In this document: one piece after another, positions 45,585 through 56,292 of the stretch
How the letters are laid out: every line of letters begins with the position of its first letter
Numbering within the stretch: position 1 is the stretch's first letter
DNA from: Chrysemys picta bellii
Taxonomy: Eukaryota > Chordata > Testudines > Emydidae
Assembly (NCBI RefSeq): GCF_011386835.1
Contig: NC_088791.1
Span: forward strand, 126,642,943-126,706,942
DNA: 64,000 nucleotides
Reading direction: 5' to 3'
Position numbers and translations under genes: made by a program
Notes under the pieces: generated by a model
Seen by the model: the letters and a program-made list of their open reading frames with translations, nothing else
Databases searched by the model: none
What the model was told of the DNA's origin: nothing

Positions 45585-46615
45585 CAGGGCTGGCCTTACC
45601 AGGAGGTGAACTGAGGCGACCGCCTCAGGTGCCAGACTCGGGGAGAGGGGGCACTAGAACCCAGAGTGTAGAAAATTGTGTCTGCTGCTGGTACATATGT
45701 ATTCTCTCTGCTCTAGATGCACAGAGATGGTGGAGTGCTGTGCTGGAGGAAGGAGGGCACAAGAGACATAACAGGCAGGCAGGAGAAAAGGTGAGAGGGA
45801 ATAACAGAAAGCAGCAGGAGCTGCAGGGAGAGAGAGGAGGAGGAGCCTCTTATGTACCTCTCTAGCACCCCCAGGGACCTGGACTGATTAACACCAGCTT
45901 CTCAGGGAGCTTCCTGTTTCCTGCTGCTTCCCTGAACCCACTTGAGGAGAACAGGCAGTCAACTGAAGTAGTAGGAGCCAGTTAGGCCCTTAGGACGCTG
46001 ATATCTTCTCTCACTCAGGCCCTGCTACCAGCCTGCTTATTTGTCCCCTTCAATTGAGTGTTGAGAGCCACTAGAGCTGGCACAGAACAGCAGTCATGAG
46101 TGAAAGAAGAAAACATCCCTCTGGGGCAGCATTCAGAAAAAGAAAGAAAGCAAAGGAAGCTTTTCAATCTAAGCAGGAAGGAGATCTCCTGAGATACAGA
46201 CACAAATGTTCACGATGAGCCTTCCGGCCCCAGTGAGGATGTGAGTGGTGAGGAGATGCCTGATCTTCCAGTTAGTCAGAGTGCACGTGGCCTGGCAGCT
46301 ACTGCAGTATCCAGAGCTCCATCTCAAATAGATATAAGCATGCACATTTCTGAAGAAAAATGTAAATCAGAGAAGAGTGTGGCGGAGGCACAAGAAACAG
46401 CTGCTGCCGAGTTTAGTTCCTTACGTCTAGATGATCCAGGACTGTGGACCCACTTGAGCAGCAGCCTGAGGGACTTCCTTGTACCTCATGGGCCACAGCA
46501 AGTGAAAAACTTCATGTTCCCCAAAGACAATGAAAATAGAAGTTTCCATCCAACACATTACTGGCGTGAAATCCCCAATGGTGACAAAGTGGAGAGGCCA
46601 AAGCTATAAAAGGGG
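45585..46615 (+). mobile_element. hAT transposon, 5' portion
   Basis: The left end CAGGGCTGGCCTTACC is a hAT-type terminus. It is followed by 'GAGGCGACCGCCTCAGG' and the N-terminal part of a ZMYM/TTF-type transposase. The element stops at about 46615, in mid-gene, and the right terminus is not visible. It is therefore a truncated or rearranged autonomous-type copy. Confidence 0.7.
46096..46609 (+). pseudogene. hAT transposase N-terminus (TTF/ZMYM-type), frameshifted
   Basis: The natural start is likely ATG 46096 (MSERRKHPSGAAFRKRKK), a basic N-terminus. That frame stops after about 41 codons near 46219. The homologous reading continues in another frame from 46241 (MSGEEMPDLPVSQ...). The block LDDPGLWTHLSSSLRDFLV, then GPQQVKNFMFPKD, RSFHPTHYWREIPNGDKVER is the conserved TTF-type zinc-finger lead-in of hAT transposases and their domesticated ZMYM relatives. 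The chain ends at a stop at 46607-46609. That is just before the Cys-rich YCFCC-type motif expected in the family, so the catalytic domain is missing. Confidence 0.8.
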
Positions 46616-46944
46616 GTGGAACAGAACAAAGGGGGCTGCCAGTCATGGGAAATCTAGTTTTGGGACGAACAAGAACTGTACCAGGGGAAAGGATTGGGGC
46701 CCGACTAAGAGAGTCTAGTCTGTGAAAGAAGACTATTGAAACATCTTGGAGGGTGAGATTTGCCTGTATTCAGTTTCTTAAACATGTATTAGCGGGGGGG
46801 TGGGGGGGAGAGAATCTCTGTCACACACTGTCTCCTGCTTTCTAGCAACCACTTTCTCAGTCCAAAGAGTAGATTTAAAAATTTAGCCACAGATGTCGAG
46901 GAGCTATTAAGCTTTTTCATTACTTCTGCCTGTTTTATTTTCTC
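46616..46944. other. Unassigned; G-run near 46793
   Basis: The sequence changes abruptly after the transposase stop. 'GGTGAGATTTGCCTGTATTCAG' and 'TTAAACATGTATTAG' resemble another dispersed repeat. A GGGGGGGTGGGGGGG tract lies at 46794-46808. Confidence 0.4.
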
Positions 46945-47250
46945 TAAGGCCTTATCTAAACTAGAAAGGGTTTTCTGTTATAGCTATACTAACAAACCTT
47001 TCTAGTAAAGGCAGGTTTATACCAGCAAGAGTTCTTTTCCTGGTATAGCTCAGGCCAGTTCCCCAAACAAAATAAATTATATCAGCAAAACGACTTTTTT
47101 GATGGTGTAAGTGCATACAGTGGGGCTTGTGCTGGTATAGCTATGTTGGTCAGGAGTGTGATTCCCCCTCCCCCCAACCAACCAAGCTCTGCCATCAAAA
47201 CTTTTAAGTTTACACCAAGCAAAAGTGAAGAGATCTGAAGTGCTTGTGTA
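46945..47250. repeat. Possible short DNA element, one end visible
   Basis: 'AAGGCCTTATCTAAACTAGAAAGGG' (in pieces) resembles the GGCCTTGTCTACACTA terminus of turtle DNA elements. It is followed by 'GCTATACTAACAAACC' and 'GGTATAGCTATGTTGG', words I recall from the same family. No matching right terminus is seen. Confidence 0.35.
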
Positions 47251-48415
47251 AATGGTGCTAAAAGAGTGCAAAAACCAAACAAACTTTGCGATGAATAATG
47301 GGCAGCACTGGGAAAAATCTGGGGTTAAGTATACAAATCTCCATAATGTTAAGTGTTCACACTATCTGATTTTAATCTCAAGTGATCTGTATTAAGAAGA
47401 TCCAATTGAAGTAAGATGAACAGCCTGCAGTCACATGGCATACCACTCACCACCAGACAGATACCTCCTCCTGGTACTCTGGGGATTAGCTCAAGGCTAA
47501 TTCAAGGGGGTCTACAGACTATGTCTAATATTTCCAAAGGGGTCTGCACCTCCATTCAATATTTTTAGGGGTCCACAAATGAATAAAGGTTGAAAACCAC
47601 TGCTCTAGGGAAAACATAGATGCTACAATGAGTGGTTTGAATCAGCAACCAATATCCATTATAAAGCTGTTTTATCTTCACTATATTTTTGGCTTGCCAG
47701 ATTGGCATGGACTAACAATTACCATGTTTACTCTGAAGGCAAAGGAGAACGTTTCCACAAAGTACAAAGAAAAGTCAAACTGTATGAATCATTTAACAAT
47801 TACCCTGATATGAAACTGAGTTTTCTAACATTTCTTTATTTCCCCCAGCTCCTAAATAGCTTGTTACTTCCTTGTCAAGCTTAAATCTCCTTAAAAAAAA
47901 TTATATGTTGGCAGGGTGCTGGAACAATGCTTATAGTGGGGGTGCTGAGAGCCACTGAACTAAACTGTAACTCCTGTATATAATGGAAACCACTTCAAGC
48001 CAGGGGGTGCTGCAGCATCCCCCGCCTCCCCAGTTCCAGCACTATGTATGTTGGCTACATTTGAAGAAAATAGATTAGAGTTATGCAAAGCTATTAACGA
48101 GTTCTGTTGCGGATAGTTTGGGGGTCAATCCTATCCACATTGATGTTAATGAGAGGTATGTGTGTATGCGGGTGTGTATATATGCACATTAATACACACA
48201 CACATATTCACAACTACTGATTTATTTGGAACAATATCCATTACTCTGGACCATATCCTCATTTGCAGTTAAGGGGCATTCAGAGCAGGTGAGAAAGGGT
48301 ATGTGTGCACAGCTTTCTGAACATCAGGGAAGATCTGGACCCTGATGTGTGGGGGACATGTTACTGTCTATTGGGAGATTGAAACTTAGAAAGAATATAT
48401 ATATATATTATAACT
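47251..48415. other. No gene seen; short simple repeats
   Basis: There is a TGTGTATGCGGGTGTGTATATATGCACA-like tract near 48160-48215 and an (AT)n tract at 48396-48408. Otherwise the sequence is unassigned. Confidence 0.5.
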
Positions 48416-48417
48416 CT

Positions 48418-48500
48418 ATAATGGCTCAGTTGGTGGAGCTCTGTATATTTAAAGTTAGAGAACCAGGATTCTAGTCCCAAAAGTGAGAGTTTGACCATTG
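48418..48500 (+). repeat. tRNA-derived SINE head
   Basis: 'TGGCTCAGTTGGTGGAGC' is a good A-box region. 'GGATTCTAGTCCC' is a B-box about 40 bp later. The tRNA-Lys-like order fits the tortoise tRNA-derived SINE type. The arms do not fold as a functional tRNA. Confidence 0.55.
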
Positions 48501-48614
48501 TTTAGGTTATAATAGAATCATTATAAGGCTTCAACCCACTCAAACAACAACAAATCTTCTGTTTCAGAATCTCTTTGAGAATGTGTTCTGAAACCTTTAA
48601 TTAAACCGAATTGT

Positions 48615-48868
48615 TACTGTGGAACAGAGGGCCTAGGTGACTTGCCAAGGATTACACAAGAAGCTTGTGACATAGCTGGGAACAGACCTCTGATGAAACA
48701 GACCCATAGCTTATCCACAGTGTCCCTCATTCAAATTAGTTCAAATCTCTGTACTTAGTTTGGGTAGGCCAACTATAAAATGGGCTAATAGTGTGCCCCC
48801 ATCATTGTCGAGTGTTTTGAGACCTAGAGATGAAAAAGCAGTATATTAATACCAAGTATTGGCCCAGA
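48615..48868. repeat. MIR-type SINE fragments, both orientations
   Basis: 48620-48700 is a minus copy ('GTGACTTGCCAAGGATTACACAAG', 'GACATAGCTGGGAACAGACC'). 48745-48868 is a plus 3' half ('CTATAAAATGGGCTAATAGTG', 'GTGTTTTGAGACCTAGAGATGA'). Confidence 0.55.
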
Positions 48869-49440
48869 CCACTCCCTTTAGATCTGTGAACAATGTAGCT
48901 AACTATGACCTTATTTATAAAACGCAAGCACTTAAAAGCAACTAACTGAACAGCTAAGGAACCCATAAACCTCAGACTGCCTTCATAACAGGCACATTAT
49001 TATTTCCAAGTACAAAGAAATATGTATTTTATCATAACAAAATCTCCTTAGTATTGACTCAGAATAAAAATTGTTGCAGTGTATTGTGGGATACCTGCAC
49101 ACCTCTGAGGGAATTGTGAAGATTTGGGATCAAATGCCCACAATTCCTTCTGTCCTATTCCATAATCAACCACACTTGTATGCCATTTGTGAGCTCACTG
49201 CTGCAAACATGGATATGACAGAGTAAGACTCGGTTCTCTTCCCTGTCATAAGGACAGCATACAAACCTCTTGTATTTGCAGACTCCGCACTAAGAAAGAC
49301 AACAGAGGGTGATGTGACAATGACTATAGAGGCTACACTGTTAATAGCTATTCATGGAGCAACTACATGCAGTGGAGCAGCAATTTTGAACTAACCCAAT
49401 AAGCCCCAACTGCAAACCTGAGACAATCAGCAGTGGCTCC
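48869..49440. other. Unassigned; probable 5' flank of Harbinger copy
   Basis: 'TGTATTGTGGGATACC' at 49080-49095 is the sort of sequence found upstream of Harbinger transposases in turtles. The element's left terminus cannot be placed. Confidence 0.35.
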
Positions 49441-49445
49441 AGATC

Positions 49446-50525
49446 TTTCAGATGCAGAAGCCCACATCCTGGGAGTTCTGTACTAAAGTCACCACTGTCC
49501 TGCAGCACAGAAACACCGGGATGAGCACTGCCCTTATGATGGAGAGACGAGTGGTGCTTGCCATGTAGACACCTGCAACCCCAGATTGCTATCGGCTAGT
49601 GGGAAATCAATTTGGTTTTGGAAAATCAACAGTGGGGGCAGTTGTAAGGCAAGAAAGCATGTTCTGTTGCACAAACAGGTCAGGCTAAGCAATGTGCAGG
49701 AAATAACAGATGGATTCACAGAGCTGGGCTTTTCTAACTGCTTCTCTAACATGTCCCCTTTCTGTGCCCCTTCCCACGCCACCACCTAACCACCGAATGG
49801 TTATGCAGGGCAGGCCTTGATGGATCGCCATGAATGCTTTACTGCAGTGGTGGGCACACTGTGGCCTACCACTTCCCGCAGCTCCCATTGGCCAGGAACG
49901 GCAAACCGCGGCCACTGGGAGCTGCAAATGGTCAACGTCAGTAAAACATCTCGCAGCCCGCAATCAGATTACCCAATGGGCCGCATGTGGGCTGCAGGTT
50001 GCCCACCTCTGCTTTACTGCCATCACCTTTGGCCGGTCTCCAAGAGTCCACAATGCCAGGATCTTTAGAAATTCAGGACTTGTTGATAATCTGACAGGAG
50101 GTTCTTTCTTCCCCTGGGCCACCCAAGGTCTCTGTGCTAATCCTGGTCCTGGGTGACTCTGCCTACCCTTTGTTTCCCTGATCTCATGAAGCCATGTCAT
50201 GGTAAGCTGGACAAAGACAAGGAAAGGTCTAACTAAGCACCTGTACACTTGCAAAAGGAACGGAGTGTGCCTTTTGAAAACTGAAGGGCAGGTGGAAATG
50301 CCTCATGGCAAGGCTAGACCTAAACAAGGAAACTATTCTTACAGTTATTGCTGCATGCTGTGTGTTGCATAATATTTGTGAGAGCAAGGTGAGAGAGTTG
50401 CCTGGCTGAATGAGTTGCTTGCCAGCCAAGGGCAGGCAGGCTGCTGATTTTGAACAGCCTGAAATTAGCTTGGTTACCACCACTGACGTTGCTAGTGCTT
50501 TTCAGGTCAGAGAAGCGTTAAACAG
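49446..50525 (+). pseudogene. PIF/Harbinger transposase relic, split by a hAT element
   Basis: Consecutive pieces of a Harbinger DDE transposase are readable, with several frameshifts and stops. The N-terminal block has ATPDCYRLVGNQFGFGKSTVGAVV (in pieces). Then come EITDGFTELGFSNC, and after the inserted element FTAI...RVHNARIFRNSGLVDN and GGSFFP. At the end are ARLDL..ETILTVIAACCVLHNICESK and a tail near 50520. The block that normally holds the first catalytic Asp (GAIDGTH in the family) is missing after GFSNC. Family proteins act as nuclear cut-and-paste transposases with a Myb-like partner. This copy cannot. Confidence 0.85.
49845..50011. mobile_element. hAT-type non-autonomous element inside Harbinger relic
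   Basis: This 167-bp element has ends CAGTGGTGGGCA and TGCCCACCTCTG (one mismatch as inverted repeats). It is flanked by exact 8-bp duplications CTTTACTG at 49837-49844 and 50012-50019. Removing it restores the Harbinger reading across the joint. It inserted after the Harbinger copy. Confidence 0.9.
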
Positions 50526-51500
50526 CAAGTGTTAGCCTGACACTGTTTGTTTTTGAATACTATTACATAATCTCAGATGTACTGTAGGCGATGCCTGAAT
50601 ACATTAATTTTTATAGATGTACAAAAACCTTTGCGGATGAATGAAGTCTTTTCTAGCCCTTGAGGTAGCATCGTAATTCCACTGCCACAGCAAACAAGCA
50701 TAAACTTATGCACAGCTTGTCCTTTATTTACAACACAACAGCACTATATACGCAGAGTACAACCTGCAGTATAAGAGGGCTAGAGGCTGCCCCAGGAAAT
50801 AAGCAGACAGAATCTTTTCCAGGAGGATTTCCGCACTGCCCCTCCACAGGTGATGGTGAAATAGTGCCTGTGAAACTAATTCAGGCCCCTTCCCTTGTGT
50901 GCATGTATTATACAGACTTTAATGACATGATCACATACTGTTTTCCCCCACAGGACCCCTGTCTCATTCAGTGCACAGAAAAGATGGTGGTCAATTAATG
51001 ACTAGCCATTCAATGACCATTTTCTCCTCATTGCTCAATGTGTGGCCCCAGGCCTTCTTTACTGCATGCTATTTCAAACCCTACTCTGAAGACAGAATTA
51101 TTCATTACCACACAGGCTTTTCCATAGTGCACATCCATATTGTACCTGAGTGCTTCATAAATATTAATCAATTTATTTTCACAGCACCCTGTAAATTAAG
51201 GCAGTGCTGTTATTCACATTTTACAGATGGGTAACTGAGGCACAGACATATTAAGGTCAAGGGTATTCGCTACTTTTGGGTGCCCAATTGAGACATCTAG
51301 GACGTGATTTTTCAAAGCACTTAGCATTACATAGCACTTAATACATTCAAATCACAGCTGCCATTGCTTTCAGCTTCAGCTGTGAGTGCTTAGAAGTTCT
51401 GCAAATCAGACCCCAGCACCTCAAGTCCCCATAAATAAGGAACACACAATTAGTGACCAACTGTAAAAAAGTATTTAAAAGGTTTAAGTGATTTGCATAG
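50526..51500. repeat. Old repeat fragments (50935-51010; MIR 51155-51262)
   Basis: A minus-strand TTTATT at 50723-50728 may be the polyadenylation signal of a convergent Harbinger partner gene, but no Myb-like protein is readable. 50935-51010 is a minus copy of the 10995-11230 repeat ('AGGACCCCTGTCTCATTCAGTGCACAG', in pieces). 51190-51262 has the MIR words 'ACAGATGGGTAACTGAGGCACAGA' in minus orientation. Confidence 0.5.
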
Positions 51501-51710
51501 TATCATATAGGAATTCTATTAGGGTTACCCAGGAAACCTTAATTTTGGTATTTCCTAACTTCTGAATACTTGACCAAATTAATTTTCGTTTCATTTTTGT
51601 TTACTATATGTATATGGTTGAGTTCACAAAGTTTGTAAAGCACTTTGGGATCCTTCAGGATGAAAGATATTATATCAATGTAAGGGCAATGTATGTTAAT
51701 TATAATTACT
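51501..51710 (+). repeat. Old repeat, plus copy of the 10995-11230 family
   Basis: It contains 'AACCTTAATTTTGGTATTTCC', 'TAACTTCTGAATACTTGACC' and 'TTTTGTTTACTATATG', matching 2850-2960 and 11120-11230. Confidence 0.5.
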
Positions 51711-52499
51711 GAGAAGATTCAGGTATTCTCTAAGAAATGTTATACTGCACTGCTTTGTAACTTTTGAATTATTTACTAATCTCTTCACTGACAGAGGGAA
51801 AATATTTTTTTCAGACAAAGTGTTTAATTTGTTTGATTCACTCAGCTATAAATGAATCTACAGAGTATTGTATTTGCTTTCAATTCTGAGAGTAGAACTA
51901 TTGATAGAATAAGGTATTTAATTGTGTGAAAAACAAACATTAGTTTTGGTCCATAGACAAAATATTGACTATTATGCAGAAATTTAGTCTTAAATGTAAT
52001 AAACATCCATTACACATTATTTTACTAAGTGCATACACTGTATATATCTCAAATGCTTTCACTCTGCAAAATGAAGAAAAAAAATACTCATTTGCAAAAT
52101 GAGTTCAATTTTTAAAGATTGATTCTTCTATTCTATTTATTCTCCTTGTCGCCTCTTTGGATGAGGTTTTCCTCACTGGTGAATGAGTATTGTGAATTTA
52201 CTTCTTAGGCATCCCTCCCTTCCCCCCACACCTCCAAGCTCGGTAATTCATTTCCCCTTATATTATTGCTTCACAACAGGTCCTTCCCTAGCACACTATA
52301 AGCAAAAATACTATCTCTTGGGGGGACAACATTGCCACTGTACTAGTTTTTTTTTTTTTTTGGTAAAGAAACATGGAAGTTATGAGCCATATTAATTATT
52401 TTGTAAGACAAAATTAATGTTTTAACTAGTCAGGATCCTTAATTTCGTTCACTCTCCTTGTCTAAATGATATCTAGAAATATTACAGTCATGGGTAACT
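51711..52499. other. No feature seen
   Basis: The sequence is unassigned and AT-rich, with a 14-bp T-run at 52349-52362. Confidence 0.5.
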
Positions 52500-53041
52500 T
52501 AGGCCATGTCTAAACTACAAACTTTAGTTGACAAGTTACGTCGGCATAAAGCTATAAAGTTAGTATATCACTTGGCTGTATGCATACTTGGCTTCTTCTG
52601 TCTGTGCTGCATCTATCCCCAGGAGTACTAGTGTTGATGCACGGTGCGGTACACTATGGGTAGATATCCCAGTGTGCCAACCATCATTGTCCAGTGTGCT
52701 GTCTTTTGGGAAGTTGTGGCAATGCATGGTGGGGCAGAAACAAGTGGCACAGGGATGACTGGGAGAAAGGGGTCAACTTCCCAGTGTGCCACTGTCTCGA
52801 TCCCATAATTTTCACAACTTTTTAAAAAATCCTGTGAACTAGCATGACCCTCCTCACTGGCTTCTGATCTCTGACAGAAGCATGCAAAGCTCTGCACTAT
52901 TGTCATAAGTTTTGCAAGCAGAGAACACATGATAGTCTGCTGTTTGCACAGCCATAAGAACCAGATCAGCAGGGGACAGGACAATTTCTTGGAGGACAGA
53001 TTGCTGTGAGACATAGTAAGAATCAATTCAAGGTTGGTGGT

Positions 53042-54054
53042 GGTGTTAACAGAGCATCTGAAGATGGTGGAGCACTGCTTCTCGTAATGCAGGTTTGGGA
53101 TGACGAGCAGTAGCTTCAGAACTTTTGGAAGCACAAGGCCACATTCCTGGATCTGTGCGCTGAGCTCACCCCTGCCTCCAGTGCAGGGTCGCAAGAATGA
53201 GAGCTGCACTGACAGTGGAGAAGTGAGCCGCAATCACACTGTGGAAACTTGTAACACTAGATTGCTACTGGCCAGTAGGAAATCATTTGGAATTGGAAAA
53301 TCCGCTTGGGGACATTGTCATGCAACTATGCAGGGCCATTAATTGTCTCCTTCTACACCAGACTGTGACTCTCAGCAATGTGCAAGATGGATTTGCAGCA
53401 CTGGGGTTCCCAAACTGCAGTGGAGCAATAGGCAGCATGCATATCACTATTTTGGCACCAGACTACCACAAAGTACATCAACAGAAAGGGCTGCTTTTCT
53501 ATGGTTATGGTGGATCACCAAGGATACTACTTTGACATCAATGAGGACTGGTCAGGGAACGTGCATATTTGCATCTTTAAGAACACAGGACTGTTCAGAG
53601 AGCTACAAGCAGGGACTTTCTTTCCCAACTGGTCTATTACCATTGGTGATGTTGAAATGTCAATAGCATTCCTGGGAGACCCAGCCTAGCCACGGCTCAT
53701 GAAGCTGTACACTGGCCACCTTGACAGCACCAGGAAAGATTCAGCTACCAGCTCAGCAGGGGCAGAATGACGGTTGAATGGGCTTTTGGTAGATTGAAGG
53801 GACACTGCCGTAGTTCACTCACAAGATTGGAACTCTGTAAGAAAGATATCTGACTGGTTATAGTTTCCTGCTGTGTCCTGCATAATATCTGTAAAGCAAA
53901 GTGGAAAAAGTTGCCACTTGGGTGGGGGGCAGAGTTGGTGAGGCTGTCTGCTGAGTTTGAACAGGGAGACGCAAGGGCTATTAGAAGAGCTCAATGCAGG
54001 GCTATACAGTTCAGGGAGGCTTTGAAAGAGCACTTTAAGAGGGAGACACAGTAA
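53042..54054 (+). pseudogene. PIF/Harbinger transposase relic
   Basis: Family blocks are readable in order across several frames. They are VQDGFAALGFPNC, then GAIGSMHITILAPDYHKV, INRKGCFSMVMVDHQGYYFDI, WSGNVHI, FKNTGLFRELQAGTFFP, WSITIGDVEM, FLGDPA, LMKLYTGHLD, MTVEWAFGRLKG, LTRLEL, VSCCVLHNIC, and FREALKEHFKRETQ with a stop at 54052-54054. The first catalytic Asp is Gly (GAIGSMH for GAIDGTH), and the second-motif HD is HI. The third-motif Glu (VEWAFG) is kept. At least three internal stops or shifts are present, so it is inactive. Confidence 0.88.
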
Positions 54055-54278
54055 TGCGTTGCGGTATACTGTGCGCTACCTAGCCCTGCTGTTTTAAGGA
54101 GGAAATGTATGGTGCTTGGTGCACATCCGTGACTATAACACTGTCAATGCACCTATTAATTTTACACTGCTTGCTGTACATTTTATGATTATTGCACTGT
54201 GTGTCATTGATCCTATGAGTTGTGTCACACTGTACAGTAACAAGTATGCTAGGCATTCTGCAGCATATCTTGTGAACT

Positions 54279-54299
54279 AATAAAGAATAGAATTTTATT
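54279..54299. terminator. Convergent polyadenylation signals
   Basis: AATAAA on the plus strand (54279-54284) faces TTTATT, a minus-strand AATAAA, at 54294-54299, nine bases apart. This is what a two-gene Harbinger element with tail-to-tail transposase and Myb-like genes would leave. The partner gene itself is not readable. Confidence 0.45.
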
Positions 54300-54670
54300 C
54301 AGTAACAAAGTAAAAAGTGAAAAGAAAAATCTGTGCAATTTAAAATCAAATACATTAAAAACCAAATTAATGGAACAGAACATTCATGTCCATTTTACCG
54401 ACACATAGAGCAACCATTGCTTTCACATGTCTGTGTACGTAAATCTGTGGTTGTCCTTAATGTTCCCTGGGGTGGAGTGGCAGGGATGTAACTCCTGATC
54501 CACATGTGGAATGTTGAGGGTAGGGGACATAATGGAGTTATAATGGTGTTATAATGGAGTTCTCCATGGACTGCAAAGACTGGCAAACCCATGATTGCTG
54601 AACTCACAGGTCCCCAAGAGCCTGCAGCATCTGTGTTTGCTCCTGGAGAAACCCCAAGTTGGTCCCACTG

Positions 54671-54840
54671 TATTAGAGACAAGGTGGGTGAGGTCTTTTA
54701 CTGGACCAACTTCTGTTAGTGAGAGAGAAGCTTTTGAGCTACCCAGACCTTAAAAAGAGCTCTGTGTAGCTTGAAAGCTGGTCTCTTTCACCAACAGAAG
54801 TTGGTCCAATAAAAGATATTACCTCACTCACTTTCTCTCT
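54671..54840. mobile_element. Penelope-like tail, second family, inverted pair
   Basis: The left arm (54675-54750) is minus-oriented ('AGACAAGGTGGGTGAGG', 'GGACCAACTTCTGTTAGTG', 'AGCTTTTGAGCTACCCAGACC'). The right arm (54756-54840) is plus-oriented ('GAGCTCTGTGTAGCTTGAAAGC', 'CACCAACAGAAGTTGGTCC', 'GATATTACCTCACTCAC', in pieces). The right arm keeps helix II, GAAA and the mini-helix of the hammerhead-like core but lacks CUGANGA at the junction. Confidence 0.65.
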
Positions 54841-56077
54841 AAAAGTAGATGTAGTTTTTCTAATTGATCAGGAGGGCGACTGACAGATTAACCAGACTTC
54901 ATTTGCTCTGAGTTTCTTCACTCACAGGTGGCAATGAGTGTTGTTTAGCAAATGGGGTTTTCTGTTGATTCCCTCATTCCTTGTTCAGTTTGAAACAGAT
55001 GGAATTTGATTTTCTAACAATAACTATGGGCTTAGAATAACAACTTTTACATTTCCATCTGAGGAGAGGGAAAGGAACAGATAAAAATCCCACACAAACA
55101 CTCCAGCCATCTGGACAAAGTATGGAAATAATACTTCTATCTAGCTAGGCTTTTATGCCCATCACTGTGGTCTCACTCAAGGCAGATTTTGGCTCTGTGG
55201 TTCTACAAAACACATACAGAGAAGATCAAAAGCACACGTTTTCTATAATTACAGAAAATATTAATAAACTTGATGGCTCTCAAAACCTTTCAGATGCAGC
55301 CAAAAAAAGAGACATCTGTTGGTACAATGAGAAACCTTATATGTAAAAACATAGCTCAAGTAATTAGTTTTACAAACTGAGACAATTACTGATGCAGATC
55401 TGCAAAACTAGCTTCAAAATCTTTTTTGTTTAAGCAATGTAGAAGTAGAATTTACATGACATAGCCATAAAAAAGGAGGAAAAAATTGTGATCCCCCTTC
55501 ATTTTGAAGCTGACTGGATAGGAGAATGCTGTAGCAAACTCTCATATTCCTAAGACTTTGTTATTTTGACAAAAAATAGTTTAGCTTTTTATAGCATTTC
55601 ACCTTAATATCTGAGTGTTTTGCAAACATTAATTAAGGCTAACAATTGCTCTTTGAAGTAATTACTATCACAACTATGATAAAGTAGAGCAGCAGTCACC
55701 TGCAGGAGAATCTTCAAAAATGACACCATAAAACTCTCTTGGGGGAACAGACATGGCATCCAAAAATACTTTTCTAACTGGGGTAGCAGGAAACAAGTGA
55801 TTTTGGAGCCATACCTGAATCTGAACACCCGTGCCTTTAATTTGGGATCTTGACCTCAAACCAACTGTTTTGCCTACTAGGAACATGATTCTGCATATCA
55901 AGCAGTGGCTTACATTAAGATGGTGCAGAGTTGTACCGAAGGGAGCTCCAAGAAGTACTGAGCTTCCCAGTGGCACAATGCCTTCCAGAGCTCCCTGCTA
56001 CACACAGGAAGCAATGTCACAAGGTAGAGTTTCTCCCTAGCCTGCTAAGGACTCACTGCCCCACCCATAGTCTCTTT
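54841..56077. other. No feature seen
   Basis: The sequence is unassigned. No supported frame or repeat is visible. Confidence 0.5.
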
Positions 56078-56292
56078 GGGTATATCTACACTGCAAACAC
56101 ACACACACGCACGTAACACCCAGGGCACCCAGTCTTCAAGCCCAACTTTACATATGTAGGCTTACCAGGCTTATGCCTCAGTGTTAAAAATAGCAGTGTA
56201 GGCATTCCCACTCAGTTACTGATATTTTTAGTTTGGTAGCAAGGACCCTACAAGCCCAAGCCTGTAGAATCAGGCTCTGAGACTTGCTACCG
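56078..56292. repeat. Old DNA-element fragment
   Basis: 'GGGTATATCTACACTGCAAACAC' (in pieces), 'AAAAATAGCAGTGTAGGCATTCCC' and 'CAGGCTCTGAGACTTGC' are words of a turtle element I recall, with GGGTATGTCTACACTGCAA ends. There is a CA-rich patch at 56095-56112. The right end is unclear. Confidence 0.45.

Larger units (their letters stand above)
52500..54660 (+). mobile_element. PIF/Harbinger transposon, decayed copy
   Basis: The left end TAGGCCATGTCTAAACTAC resembles the GGCCTTGTCTACACTA terminus of turtle Harbinger elements. Transposase remnants lie at 53042-54054. Convergent polyadenylation signals at 54279-54299 follow. About 350 bp of unreadable sequence lies beyond, up to the Penelope-like insertion. 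The right terminus is not identified, so the 3' coordinate is approximate. Confidence 0.6.

Noticed and set aside
48418..48500. Possible tRNA gene with A- and B-box
   Set aside because: There is no acceptor stem pairing and no anticodon arm of correct form. It is a SINE head.
52628..53233. 201-codon minus-strand frame
   Set aside because: It overlaps the plus-strand Harbinger transposase relic, which has clear family motifs. The antisense frame has none.
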